A stretch of 64,000 nucleotides of DNA from Epiperipatus broadwayi (lineage: Eukaryota > Onychophora > Udeonychophora > Euonychophora > Peripatidae): contig JAQFVV010000231.1 in assembly GCA_028023455.1 (NCBI GenBank), forward strand, positions 1,638,501 to 1,702,500, in the 5' to 3' direction. Positions 1-11,154 of the stretch are shown here, one piece after another; the first letter of the stretch is position 1, and each line of letters opens with the position of its first letter. The notes beneath the pieces are model-generated. The model was not told where the DNA came from, did no database searches, and was given only the letters and a program-made list of their open reading frames with translations. Made by a program: the position numbers and the translations under genes.

Positions 1-2642
1 TCAATGCATATATATATATATCAGGGGGGGTATATATCTTTGTTTATTTTTCTATAGTTTCTAAGTAATTAAATAAAGAAAACAAATCAAAGTCACATTT
101 TTAATAAAAATATGTTTATTTTTGTTTTGAATAAATCAGTAATAAATGAATCATTTATTTATTAAAATTAAATTTTTATTTTATTAAATTATATCAAATA
201 ACAACAATGCTTTATTAAAATTAGAAAAAAAAATCACATGTTCAAAACTAGTGTTTACAGATATAGACTGCATTGTTTTGTTACTATGGAGACAAAAACA
301 ATTTCAGAAGGAAGAACACATACTTTCTTTCCTTTAAAAGTTTTGTATTTTGACTTTACCTTATTCTATAAATAAATGCTGGACTTGCAATAAAGAAAAT
401 GTATTATGAATAGAGAACTTTGGAGAGGAAAGGAATAGGAGTTTCTCCCACTTAATATCTACAATTTAAGTGGAATGATTAACAACAAAATTTTATGCTG
501 ACTGCCATTGAATTTATGACTACCAAATCTACTTGGATTGTAGTATCAACGAAGAAAAATAATTGGATAACATCTACAGATTGAAATGTCTATAATCCCT
601 ACATATGCGAGTGCTAGCTTGAAGATGCCAAAGAAAATGCTGCAAGATAAGAAAGCACAATCAAAGTTTTATATATGCTAAAAGTATCAGACACTCTGAA
701 AAATCTTACTTATTAAGAACAGTTAAAATTATAATGGTAATATTTATAAATGTTTATAAAATCTTTTTTCTAAATTAACAGTATTAATTATAATGCAGTC
801 TAGTTTGTCATCCAATAACTTAACAAAAATCAAGTAAAGTAAAACATCAATTAAAACATAAATAGGATTTGCATAACTTAGTTCTGATCATAAATAATTT
901 TATAAGAAAATGTTACTTGATTTTTAATTTTTTTAAAGATAATAATTACAATTTTTCCGGTATATATTTATTTTTTTATTTGTGCGAAAGAAAATCTATA
1001 GTTAACCCTTTCTTGATTATAAGCATTTTATAATTTATTTATAAATTAAAATTTTAATTTAAATTAATATTATATCTAATTATATTACAGCAAGGGTGAA
1101 TTATAAATGTGCATTATATGATGTTAATTGCTGTTATAAATTATTTTTTATTTTAGTCACCACAAATAAATTAATGTTTACCTTAATAAATTTATACTGT
1201 TGTTTTAACTGAGGTGTTTTGATTTACTATTGCATGAATCATAATAAAACTATTATATTTCATTCTATACTACATTCTATGTTATATATCACTATCAAAT
1301 AAAACATTATCTAATAAGTATTTACCTTCTTTATCAAGCAAGAGTATTCATGTGCACCCACTGGTGCTCTTTACAAATTTAAGAGTCCATTGTGTATATA
1401 TCAGTTGTGAACAACTCAATTTATTTATTAGTTATATTTTAATTGCCTGAATATAATATTTACTCAGTTTATTTAGATTGTCCACATATGTAATACATAA
1501 GTGGAAGTAACCACTTGGTTTATAATTATATTTATTACATGTAGTTTTCCATATATGTGATGCATTTACAGACCACCTAGTTCTGATCAGTTATAATATT
1601 TTATTAAATTTGTGGTTACCTAATGGGGGCATTTATTGATAGTCACTTCCATTTATGATATTTGTTGTCTAGTGTGATGAGCAGTCTATTGTTATATTAT
1701 CCACTATACATTATGACTTGTCCAAAAGGACGTTTTATTTAGAAGATAGTACCCAAATCTGTAAGCCATTCAGAACAGTTATTTTCATTTTTCTTTCATT
1801 TTATTTTGTTCATTATTAGAATATAGTCTTCCTTTATATTTTGCTTATTCAACAAGGAAATATTGCTATTTTTTCATTGTTATTCATAACAATATTGCTT
1901 CATTAACATTGTTTAAAGATATTATTAGAATATATTCCTCTACAATATCAATGCATAAAAGCACAGGGAAGAAGAAAAAAATTATAATACTTCTAGATGC
2001 CAGATAACTCTTAGACAATCCTAATACCAATAGCAATCAACAATTTTAAACTGTTGTCAGGGCAACTGGTTTTAACATCAAGAGTGGAATCCCTATATAT
2101 ATACTCACAAGTACTCTAACCAAAGGTAGTATGAGTAACTGAATATTGTAGTACCAACTTAGACATAACATTTGATTGTCAATAATTTTCTATTGCTTGT
2201 CACCCTCTTAACATAAGCTGTGTGTGTGCGCATGTGTAACATTTCAAACAATGTACATATTCATATATTTGTTGAGAAGTGAGACTGTAATCATGTTATA
2301 AATATTAAGAGGATTCTTAAACTTTTAAATTGAAAAAATTTCATACTTATAATATTTATCCAATATAAAGCATTAACACATTCTCTGTTTATCTACAAAT
2401 AAAACTAAGTCTCATGTATCTTCCAATTTTTCTTTTAAAAACTAGCCAATAAAAAACAAAGCCTTAATATTAAATCTTCAGTTTTGAAAAACTTTGTCCA
2501 GTTTATATAGTCCCCATTCTTCTCAATGTAACCACTTATATATAATTTAAGAACTATGAGAATCTTATTTATGTAACACAATACCAACCATGGTTCCATG
2601 AGTATTTAACACATGATTATCATTTCCTATAATTAAATGAGC
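1..2642. other. No gene recognised; AT-rich sequence
   Basis: I see no coding region, RNA gene or repeat family shared with the rest of the window. There is a short TA run near 8-21, a run of seven G at 24-30 and a short TG-rich stretch near 2220. All reading frames are broken by frequent stops. Confidence 0.6.
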
Positions 2643-2860
2643 TTTATAGTTGGCTAAATAGGTAAAAGGTGGCTGCTGGAGAGTTGCATTAAATCCTAAG
2701 ATCAAGGTGCAGTGCTTTCAGATCCAAAACTCCTCACTGATGAACGCCATATTGGATGAGTAAGCATTAGGTAGGGATTTTACGCACAAGCCTTCTTGCA
2801 TACATTGATTACTAAGACTGGCACTGGGTGGCACTACTGTATGGAGAGTTTGCTACTGAT
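2643..2860 (+). mobile_element. HHA repeat copy, hammerhead part deleted
   Basis: This is one copy of a family (HHA) found many times here, recognised by GGTAAAAGGTGGCTGCTGG at its left and by GGTGGCACTACTGTATGGAG at its right. At 2722-2743 it keeps the left half of a hammerhead motif, the stem I strand followed by CTGATGA. The following stem II, GAAA and cleavage-site part is missing compared with copies near 29.2 and 31.6 kb. An apparent 105-residue reading frame starting at 2796 lies in the repeat and is not a gene. Confidence 0.7.
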
Positions 2861-3810
2861 TTTCCTTAAATATTATGACATATGCAGATTTATTAATAAC
2901 TTGCACTTACAAACACACACATACAAATATATGCCTGAATTAAATAGAACATATATTATTTATTTAGCTTATATATTCGTAAGCTTAATAAGAAATTATT
3001 ATTTTTATCTATTATATATAGTTTTTCTATATTTTTTTCTAGATTATATAATTATAATTTCATTAAATCGTATTTTCAAAAAGTGGCTTTGCTCCAGTAG
3101 TGGTGATGCCTAAAATCAAGTCCACAGGTTATCTGGTGCAATTATTTAATCAATACTGCTTTTGTATATTCATTTTTAAAAATTTTGCTCAAAGGTTATC
3201 TATTCTGAGCAGGTGGCACAATAAGTAGAACCACTTGAGAACAAAAGAATCTTTAATTGAATCGCAAAAAAGGATAAATAAGAAAAAATATTTCGACTGA
3301 CCAAATAAAAAAGAAATCTTCTGAATGTTCTACCCCACTGTTTCTTTGATATCATTTAAACTTTAAGAAACTTGTCAAATAAATAAGTAAAAGCCAAGTC
3401 ATTTCTTTTCCGTTCCAAATATAATTTATTTTCAGATTACTTCAGCAAATAGTCTATCTTACAGGACAAACTCATTTTTAAAATTTCATTGTACTATTGC
3501 AGCAAAACTCTTACAGATTTAATCTCAGTGAATTACAAAATGGAGAACAATTTTGGCTGTCTAATTATTTTAATACACAAGTGTCCTCTAGTGCAAAAAA
3601 AAAATGAAATATTTCCTAGACTATGTAAGGTACAAATTTCAAAAATTATATTAATGATTGACACAAACATGTGATCGTAGACTTATTATTCTGTTATTCA
3701 CTTAAAACTATTTTGTGTGTACAGTAATCCACAGAATTCACTGAAATGGATTCTAAGCCTTCCAGTAGTTAAATAAAATAGCAAATAAATATATTCTCAT
3801 TTATTAAGAA
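2861..3810. other. No feature recognised
   Basis: AT-rich sequence with chance reading frames of up to about 60 codons. Nothing matches the repeat families elsewhere in the window. Confidence 0.5.
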
Positions 3811-3814
3811 GTTA

Positions 3815-4205
3815 TCCCTAAGTTTAATTCAGTTTCTCCAACCCCTCATCTCCGTTCTGCACAACAGAACATCAACTTTCTTATTTCATCCACCCATCTC
3901 ACGTGCGGTCTAATTCTAGATTTTTTCAATCTTTTGGAATTCAGTTTAAAACTTCTACTGTACATCTGCGATTATTTCTTCTAAAAATATAACCAATCCA
4001 TCTCTTTCAATTTCTTAATATTTTCAATGAGATTAGTCACACATGTTTGTTCTCTTATCTTATTGCTGTTCTTAACATACATCTCTTCATAGTTTGTTGA
4101 GAAATCAAAAGTCTCTGTATTGTTCTTCTTTTAAGTGTGCACATCTCATATCCATAAGTAAGAATTGATAAAACACATCTATTAAAAATCTTTTCAAATC
4201 ACAAG
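3815..4205 (-). pseudogene. RTE-like retrotransposon fragment (C-terminal region)
   Basis: Read on the minus strand this matches, with stops and frameshifts, the C-terminal third of the RTE-like protein best preserved at 60784-61623. It covers the equivalents of the WTLNRRAIQ region, the IARRDD region and the WMDEIRKC region. The recurring minus-strand landmarks are a CATCCACCCATCTCAC block near 3888 and a TCTTTTAAGTGTGCAC block near 4127. It is a dead fragment without the endonuclease or the RT catalytic motifs. Confidence 0.75.
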
Positions 4206-4284
4206 TAATAGCAAACTCTATATATTACAATTAAGCCAATATTTTATAACCCAAATATGTATACTATTAAACTGACATAAATGC

Positions 4285-4297
4285 AATAATCAACTTA
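4285..4297 (+). repeat. Left 13-bp target-site duplication
   Basis: AATAATCAACTTA here is repeated exactly at 4923-4935. The two copies bracket the whole inverted pair of tRNA-like elements, so that pair probably inserted as a single unit. Confidence 0.7.
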
Positions 4298-4922
4298 GTA
4301 TTTTCCTGAAGGTTTGTGATGATGATGTTCAAGTTGTATTTTTATATTGGACTATTTCCATCATCTAATATATGTATTGAATGTCCTTAAAAAAATTTAA
4401 CTTTATTTAATAATTTCAAATACATTCAATTGTTACTAATAACACATCAAACAGGTTAGTAAATGCACAATGTTTCAAGAGATATTATTCTCCCCTCTTC
4501 TTCAGGTGTAGCTGGCCTGACCAGATGGCAATACTAGCATGGGATTCGAACCTGGACCCTTACATTCTTGAATATTGAATTTTAAGGTAATGCTCTAACA
4601 GACTGAGTGGATGGCTGAGTATTGAATTTTAAGGTAACACTCTAAACAACTGCCATCCACTCGGTTAGAGCATTACCTTAAAATTCAATACTCAAGAATC
4701 TAAGGGTTCAGGTTCGAATCCCATGTTAGTACTGTCACTGGTCAGAACAGAAACACCTGAAGAAGAGGGGAGAACAATATCTCTTGAAACTTTGTACATA
4801 TACTAACCTGTGTAATATTAGTAACAGTTAAATGTATTTGGAATATTTAAATAAAGTTAAATTTTTGTAAAGACATTCAATACATATATTAGATGATGGA
4901 AATAGTCCAATATAAAAATACA
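4298..4922. mobile_element. Inverted dimer of tRNA-like family PTC
   Basis: Two copies of one element lie head to head, left copy on the minus strand (4298-about 4625) and right copy on the plus strand (about 4650-4922). Each copy has a tRNA-like start with an A-box-like stretch (GGTTAGAGCATTACC), then a B-box GGTTCGAATCCC at 4711-4722 in the right copy. A body with CACCTGAAGAAGAGGGGAG and an AT-rich tail ending AATAGTCCAATATAAAAATA follow. The left copy keeps about 36 bp more of the 3' end than the right one. Exact 13-bp repeats flank the pair. The same family forms the 3' tail of a PLE fragment at 40.2-41.4 kb, so it may be a PLE-derived or PLE-mobilised non-autonomous element. That link is inference. 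Confidence 0.8.
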
Positions 4923-4935
4923 AATAATCAACTTA
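4923..4935 (+). repeat. Right 13-bp target-site duplication
   Basis: Exact second copy of the sequence at 4285-4297, flanking the inverted PTC dimer. Confidence 0.7.
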
Positions 4936-5079
4936 CTATGACAAAATTTTAACAAGAGAGGCAATCAAACTACTACTATAAGTAAATCTATTTTGGATTA
5001 AGTAAAACGAACAATGATGTTTTCCGACAATGATCTTATTGTTAAATGACTTGATTAAAAGAAAACATTTGATATTTTC

Positions 5080-7010
5080 TGCTTGGCATAATAGTAAAAT
5101 GCAGTGGGACTTTATAAGATCTGAAAGCAGAAGTTCAATGATTGACAAGAAGATTTAAAAATGATTGGTGGATTAAAATAAGCTGATCGTGAACATTCTA
5201 CATCTTTTCTGATGCATTAAAAGCAATATATGGATCTGAGAAAGGATATCACAATCCTATTATATCCAGAAAAAGCATTATATGATGGCAATGATATTTT
5301 GAACAGATAGAGGGAGTATTTTATTCATCTTTTGAATAATGATACAAGAATTGAGTTTATGGTTTTTTAAAGATATATCTACTTATCTGCTCATTTAGAT
5401 TTGAACAAAGAAGTCAAAATAGCTTAATATTCTTAAAAATAGAAATGCTACAGGTCCTAGAGAAGTTTTAAGAAATTATGATGGTAATATTTTAACTTTA
5501 AAAACGTTGGATATTTTTAGGAATATAGAGACCCATGAAGTTATACCACCCAATATTAAGGATACTTTTATTGTTCTAATTTTTAAAAATGAAAAGAATA
5601 AACATGTGCACCATAATTATCATTAAATATCATTATTATTCACTACAGCCAAAAGTATTCTCAAGAATTTTGTTGAATAGGTTACTTCCAACTGTAGATA
5701 AATGGTTACTAGAAAGATTTAATGTGGCTTTAGAAAATCAAAAAACACAGTAGTCGTGGTTTTTATTACCATGAAAATGCAATAAAGAGTTCTGGAAACA
5801 AATGAGTGATTTATATACCGATTTTATTGATTTTATTGATTCGATCAAGACATCTGATTCTGTTAATAGGATAATTCTATAGTATTGGTTGAAATTAGTT
5901 TGTTGTCCACTAAAATTTACTCATATTATACAGCTTCTACATTAATGACAGAAGGAAGTATTATTATTACAGGAGGAATATCTGAGGTATTTGAAACAAA
6001 ACTGGAATCAAATAAGGATGTATAGTTGGACTAACATTGTTTTCAATTTTTACATTAATGGTCTTTGGAAAATGTGATACAGGTGAAATTTTTAATGTGA
6101 ATTGATTAAAAAATAAAAACAAGAACTTCAATTCTGGAATTGCAATTTGTGGATAATTGTGTTATCTTCATCTATCCAAAAGATGATTTACAGAATGTTC
6201 GTAATGTTTTGAACCCAATATACAAAGACTTTGGTTTAGTAAGTAAAGAAAATTCTTAACAACTTTTAGCATAGACAATTCCTGAACTTAAGAATGTAAA
6301 CCAGTTTAAACACCTTGGTAGCTTTATAAGTACAGAGATGGACTTAGGTGTTGAGATCCAATACAGATTTTTTTTGTCACTGTTTTTAACAATTTAAAAG
6401 ATAAAACATTTTATCACAGGGAAATAACTACCACAACTATGTTAGCTGTATGTACAGCTGTTATTTTACTTAATTTACTGTTTGGAAGCAAGACTTGGAT
6501 ATTCTATCAATACAATATAAAGGCATTTAAAAAGTTTCATTTAAGGATGGTCCACAAAATTTTAAAAATATAATGGCAAGATCATAAATCCAATCAGTAG
6601 GTTCTATAACTTTCTGGATGTGAGACCACTAATGCAAAATTCCATCTTTTTTGGATTGGACATATAAAATAAATGAATAATGGAAGACTTCCTAAAAGAA
6701 TCTTTAATGGTGAACTTGAACATGGGTTTCATAGTAAAGGTAGACCCTGTCTACATAATAAGGATTATCTCAAACAGATTCTAAACATGAGAGATGTCAA
6801 TTGTTTCCATTGAAAAGATATGGCAGAGAATAGAATATATTGGAGAACTGCAAATAGATATGATATTAAAATATTTCAGAAAAAAAATTTCTGATGCAGA
6901 AATTAAAAAACAGCATTGCAAAATAAACAAAAATGTACCGACGTGTTCTATATGTAGATATAATTGAGATTCAAGAATTGATTCATATAATCATCACAAA
7001 ACTTATCTCT
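5080..7010 (+). pseudogene. Decayed LINE reverse transcriptase with C-terminal zinc finger
   Basis: Plus-strand translation in shifting frames gives a recognisable non-LTR RT in the right order. The linker has a DALKAIYGSEK-like stretch near 5205-5245. Next comes the fingers region (RILLNRLLPTVDKWLLE near 5660-5715). The FADD motif C is degraded to FVDNC near 6148. An FKHLGSFISTE stretch near 6306 is the usual YLGS block. Further on lie RLPKRIFNGELEHGF near 6683 and a C-terminal CSIC zinc-finger start near 6938. The order and C-terminal finger fit APE-type LINEs whose protein ends in a single C2H2 finger. Many stops and frameshifts show it is long dead. The 5' endonuclease was not found. Confidence 0.8.
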
Positions 7011-7794
7011 AGAGCAGTTTTTCTTCTTTCTTTATCTCTCTCTTCCCCTCCTTTTTTCTTAAAGTTAAAAAAGACACACCTGTTTATCATTTGGTGCTTT
7101 TAATATTATTGTTATTGTTCTTGTTGTTATTATTAATTTATTTTATTTATTTAGAATTTAACAGCCAATTAGTTCTCATAACTAATTGTTTGATGATCTC
7201 AATAGTACTCAACAATTAGTAATGAGCTAGCTTCTAGTAAACTTCGACATAATATACCAAACCTTTCAAATAAATACCAAAACAAATCACTTTGATTTTA
7301 AGGCAAGAAATAAGTATAATGCAATCAAACAAATTTAAGCATTTCACTGTCCAATTATGATATTATGTGTACTCACATGGTTATTTGTTTTGGACATGGT
7401 ACTCATTGTTCTGCTTTAAATCACTTTTTTGCACAAATATTAATATTTTTTCAGTATTCATACAATTTTCAAGCTGTATTAATTTTTAAAAAAATCTGAA
7501 GAGATCAGTATTTCCCAATAGTAAAGATCAAACTAATTTAGTCCAACTTCCATGTTTTATTCAATGCTGACTGATGCTGAGGTCATGAAACAATTGTCTT
7601 TAAAAAAAAATTGGTTGAACATTTTAATGTGATGACAATGCCTGTAAATAAATATTACACGCATTTTGATTGGGTGAATTTGTTAGACTATTTTTTATAG
7701 TAAATTGACTTATGTTTAACACATATACTGATATCTACAGTACAATTTAAAGTACTAATTATAAATTTATTTAAATGCACATTGATTATGTAAG
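7011..7794. other. No feature recognised
   Basis: AT-rich sequence following the LINE end. No reading frame or shared repeat was found. Confidence 0.5.
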
Positions 7795-7976
7795 TAATAT
7801 TCATTAAGGCTGTAGCCTCAAGCTCATGCATATAAAATGCGATTGTAGGGACCTCTACAGGTCTTAAACCACAAGCTTACTCTTTGGAAAGATAAGCTTG
7901 TGGTTTAAGACCTGTAGAGGTCCTATGATCGCATTGTATATGGATGTGCTTGAGGCTACAGCCTTAATGAATATTA
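7795..7976. mobile_element. Hairpin MITE, GGCTGTAGCCT family
   Basis: Near-perfect inverted repeat: left arm 7795-7878, loop about 15 bases, right arm 7894-7976. The ends read TAATATTCATTAAGGCTGTA and its complement. The inner arm AGGGACCTCTACAGGTCTTA is shared with the TIR element at 20726-21064, so this looks like a foldback deletion version of that DNA element. It has no coding capacity. Confidence 0.85.
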
Positions 7977-8124
7977 GTACAATTTACTATAAATACTAAG
8001 GCATCAAGCAAATAATTAACAAGAAAATATAATAATGCAATTATGAAAAGGACAATAATTTTACAAATCCAAAAAGAAAAACATACCACATGACTGACTA
8101 ACTGTATTCAGAGTGCATATTGAG

Positions 8125-8610
8125 AAAACAACATGTGGTAATGATTGTCCAAAAAAAATGATTCATGATGTTGTTCCAATAATATGGTTCATGTAAGATG
8201 TCTTTTATCTCCCCATAAAAAATGTTCTTTTTCTAATGCAAACTTAACAATAAAACTTGTTTTTACAAGTCTGTTCCTAAATGACTTGGGTCTTTGATAT
8301 ACAACTTTAGGTGCGTTATGAAAAATAGACTTCAGATAATTCTGTGGAATTTAATATGTTAAAGTAATTCTGCAGAATGTGGTTGATATGTTAGGTAAAT
8401 CATTATTAAAAGTAAGAACTACACTGGTGGAAGTTCCAATTTGCAATTTTTTTATTAGATAGAAGTTCCTTTCTATCAATTTCTGATGATTTTGTTATTG
8501 CCTTATCCAACCACATTTCAGGATATTTCATATTTTTAAATTTATTATGTAAAACGTTATTTTGTTGCTGAAAAATGTTGCCATTTCAAATTCTTTTAAT
8601 TCTTAAAAAC
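8125..8610 (-). pseudogene. Penelope-like element RT fragment, minus copy
   Basis: Minus-strand translation gives the PLE-type segment after the RT core: YPEMWLDKAI then DRKELL near 8470-8535. A VLTFNNDLPNI-like stretch and KVVYQRPKSFRNRLVKT near 8250-8300 follow, and the segment ends in a cysteine/histidine-rich part. PLE proteins have this order just before the GIY-YIG nuclease. Several frameshifts and stops are present. It is the mirror partner of the plus-strand fragment at 8660-9057. Confidence 0.75.
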
Positions 8611-8659
8611 TGATTACAGGGGATATCAGTCTTTCATCACTTAGAGCGATTACTAATGA

Positions 8660-9057
8660 AAACGTAGATAAAATATGACTATCAATCAGCTTGTTATAAA
8701 TATAAGTTCTAAGAATTCTATTACAGTAAATGATTTCAACATTGAGAATATGGATAACTATTTTAGAAAAATTCATTGTAAAAAAAGGTGCAACCAGTTG
8801 GAAGTTCGACCATTGGTTCTTACATGTAATGATGATTTATCTAATATCAACCAAATACTATAAAAACATTTTAAAATATTAAACTCCACAGATTATCTAA
8901 AATCTATCATTCCTAATTCACCTAAAGTTCTATATCAAAGACATAACATGCTTAATGATAGGTTTGTAAAAACAAATGTTATTTCTCATTTTAAATCAGA
9001 AAAAGAATGTTTTGTCATGGGGATCTAAAAGATGTCATACAAACACATTATTTTTAC
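8660..9057 (+). pseudogene. Penelope-like element RT fragment, plus copy
   Basis: Plus-strand frames read LVLTCNDDLSNINQIL near 8810-8862, then after a stop HFKILNSTDYLKSIIPNSPK and VLYQRHNMLNDRFVKT up to about 8975. A GSKRCHTNT-like block near 9020-9050 belongs to the linker ahead of the GIY-YIG nuclease. It matches the minus-strand fragment at 8125-8610 closely at DNA level, so the two form an inverted pair around about 8635. The reading resumes at 9599 after an inserted HHB unit. Confidence 0.78.
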
Positions 9058-9071
9058 ATAAATGATTCAAG
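9058..9071 (+). repeat. Left 14-bp target-site duplication
   Basis: ATAAATGATTCAAG is repeated exactly at 9585-9598. The two copies bracket the HHB inverted dimer inserted in the PLE fragment. Confidence 0.85.
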
Positions 9072-9142
9072 CTCAGACTTTCACATTGCCCACAATTCTT
9101 AGTACCATCTTATATTGCTGACCCACCTTATCACACACATTG

Positions 9143-9216
9143 AAAAGATAAATAATCACCAATATATGTATTTCATACTAAACCAGCACTCATCAATTGG
9201 TCCACATTAGCATCTC
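9143..9216 (-). ncRNA. Hammerhead ribozyme, decayed (HHB)
   Basis: Type I hammerhead layout on the minus strand: two-part stem I, core, stem II hairpin, GAAA, short stem III and an ATA cleavage triplet before TTGG. The core reads TTGATGA, so the essential first C is lost and the copy should be inactive. Confidence 0.8.
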
Positions 9217-9382
9217 CACACATATACAACCTTGGCACTAAAATGGGCTTTAAACATTCCATCAGATTTTCAATGAAATGGAAGGCTGAAGAGTTGTGGG
9301 TTGGAGTAGTTTGAAGCCTGCCAATTAAAATATAGATTGATTATCTCTATATAAAGCTGAGTACTAATTGTATATATGTGTG

Positions 9383-9456
9383 GAGATGGTAATCTGGACC
9401 AACTGATGAGTGCCAGTTTAGCACAAAATACTTATATTAGTGGTTATTTGTCCTTT
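9383..9456 (+). ncRNA. Hammerhead ribozyme, decayed (HHB)
   Basis: Plus-strand copy with an intact CTGATGA core, stem II GTGC...GCAC and stem I strands CCAA and a partner changed to TTAG. The GAAA box is AAAA. Loss of the invariant G should stop cleavage. Confidence 0.8.
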
Positions 9457-9584
9457 TTACATGGGTGTGATCAGGTGGGTCAGCAATATAAGATGGCACT
9501 GAGAGTTGTGGGTTGTGTGAAAGTCTGAGTTTGAATCCTGCACATATCACATATATAAATGCAGATGTTAAGCCTGTACAATGT

Positions 9585-9598
9585 ATAAATGATTCAAG
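9585..9598 (+). repeat. Right 14-bp target-site duplication
   Basis: Exact second copy of 9058-9071, immediately before the PLE sequence resumes. Confidence 0.85.
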
Positions 9599-9760
9599 GT
9601 AATATACCACTAAAAATTTTAAATAGTATATCCCCAACGTGTCAATTGTAAAAGTGAAAACTTAATATATTCAATATAATGTAGCAGATTGCTTTGACAT
9701 TTTACAGAAAAAATAAAGATAAATTAATTTCGAAACTCTTCAATTTACTAAATCATTCAA
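9599..9760 (+). pseudogene. PLE fragment continued: start of GIY-YIG region
   Basis: Plus-strand translation after the HHB insertion reads VNCKSENLIYSI near 9636-9672. This is the usual start of the PLE GIY-YIG domain (CxSxNVIYxIxC). It is the direct continuation of the fragment ending at 9057. Stops follow, and no complete nuclease remains. Confidence 0.65.
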
Positions 9761-10059
9761 CTACTGATTTATAGTAGCTGTATTACAGTATAATTTTTAT
9801 TCCAAAAGAGAGAGAAAACAAAAAAAAGTTTTTTTTATTGAAAATTTAAGACTTTGTATCCTCATGGGATGAACATAAATACGAGATTCTTGGATCTTGA
9901 TCCTTGAACTGGCAAGTTTTCTAATACTTTGTTTTCCATTCATTTATTATTTTCATTCATCCATTATTTTTGTTGAATATGTTACTCAATAAAGTATTAT
10001 ATATCTTTATAATAAAATATCCCATTACATATCACTGGCTGTAAACTCAAATACAAAAT

Positions 10060-10540
10060 CTTTAAATCATCTTTCCAAATGATATGATTGATGCATTGTG
10101 ACTTCTCCTTATATGGAGTCAGGAATCTCTCAGCAACTATGCCCAGACATACCTGTTAGCCACTTTGAACCCTTTCCATTCCCCATCCCAAGTTTTCCCA
10201 TATTCTTTTCTACTCTGCTCGAACCCATTTCCACAACATAATCTTTGTCAACTCCATGACCTTAAGATCTAAAAGCCTCTTATCTTTTCCCAAACCCAGC
10301 ATAAAAACCAATAACCCACTTTCAATATAATCACTTTGTTTATATTTATTCTTCCACAACTTCATTATTTGTACCCTTTTTGCTTTCAGACATTTACATT
10401 CAATTAACAAATGCCTAATATTTTCTGTACCTTCTTTACACAGCTTGCAGACTAAATCACCCATATTTCTCCATTTATGTGTATATTCCCGTATTGCTAA
10501 AGATCCCCATATTATGTTTTTCAGCAACGCTCTCTAGTGA
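10060..10540 (-). pseudogene. LINE C-terminal zinc-knuckle fragment
   Basis: An open minus-strand stretch (10210-10527) encodes SLAIREYTHKWRNMGDLVCK and, further on, LCKEGTENIRHLLIECKCL. The C-x2-C-x8-H-x4-C spacing is the C-terminal zinc knuckle of many non-LTR RT proteins. The 3' untranslated part extends to about 10060 and matches the LINE ends at 50015 and 54215. Those two have a plus-strand GTGATGTGATGT end; here it is degraded. The 5' part is missing. Confidence 0.75.
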
Positions 10541-10847
10541 ACAAATATAAAATGTGCACTTCAATCAGCTAGCAATATGCAGAGAGATATTTTTTTATAT
10601 ATTTATACTAGGAGATAACAAAGTTTAAAAATGATTAATATTGTAGTTCTTCTTTGTATAGTATTTAAACAAATTTGTTTATTAGCAATTTATAACTGTT
10701 GCTAATAAGTCTGTATTTCAATTTATAACATCCTTTTAGGATATCCTTTTGAGTTATGCAGTTTGAAGTTCATAATTTATATTTATTCACAGAGAGTGAA
10801 AAAACGTTTGGGAAAATGATTTGAATATTTTATATATCTTTAAGATT

Positions 10848-11066
10848 TAATATTAATATCAGCTATGTTCTTTATTACTTTTTACAATGCTTTTTACAAC
10901 CCACTAGATGGTTTTGATTGCCCCAGCAATTTTCTTCAGAATTTCTACGATTTGGAAAACTAAGTGGAAGTTCTGAAGCAGATTGCTGGCGCAATCGAAA
11001 CCATCTAGTGGGTTGTAAAAAAGGCATTATAAAAAGTAATAAAGAACACAGATCATATTAATATTA
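10848..11066. mobile_element. Hairpin MITE
   Basis: Long inverted repeat: left arm 10848-10945, right arm 10967-11066. Arms share TAATATTAATAT at the outside, TTCTTTATTACTTTTTA and ACAACCCACTAGATGGTTTT inside. There is no coding capacity and the family is not recognised. Similarity between arms is high apart from a few changes. Confidence 0.85.
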
Positions 11067-11154
11067 TATGAATTTGGCAATGCAATAAGGAAAGATACAT
11101 TTATAATATTTAAGATTTAATGTAAATATATAATTATTATTTTTAAATATAGGG

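Larger units (their letters stand above)
9072..9584. mobile_element. HHB hammerhead element, inverted dimer inserted in a PLE
   Basis: A minus-strand copy (9072-about 9245) faces a plus-strand copy (about 9270-9584). In sense direction each has AT-rich TATAAAGCTGAG, the hammerhead ribozyme, the linker GATCAGGTGGGTCAGC and a tRNA-like segment ending in a B-box-like GAGTTTGAATCC. The plus copy also has a second tRNA-like stretch upstream of the ribozyme (GGCTGAAGAGTTGTGGG, 9283-9299). The unit interrupts the PLE protein, which reads on at 9599, and 14-bp duplications flank it. The inverted dimer therefore moved as one piece. Both ribozymes have one core mutation. Confidence 0.85.

Noticed and set aside
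2796-3113. 105-residue plus-strand frame
   Set aside because: It starts inside an HHA repeat; a similar peptide at 57247 arises from another HHA copy. The rest is low complexity.
4738-4795. Possible third hammerhead in the PTC family (CTGAAGA, hairpin, GAAA)
   Set aside because: CTGAAGA and GAAA fit the core consensus, but stem II does not pair properly beside the core. Stem I has at most three pairs, and most copies have G at the cleavage position. More likely a conserved SINE or PLE body hairpin.
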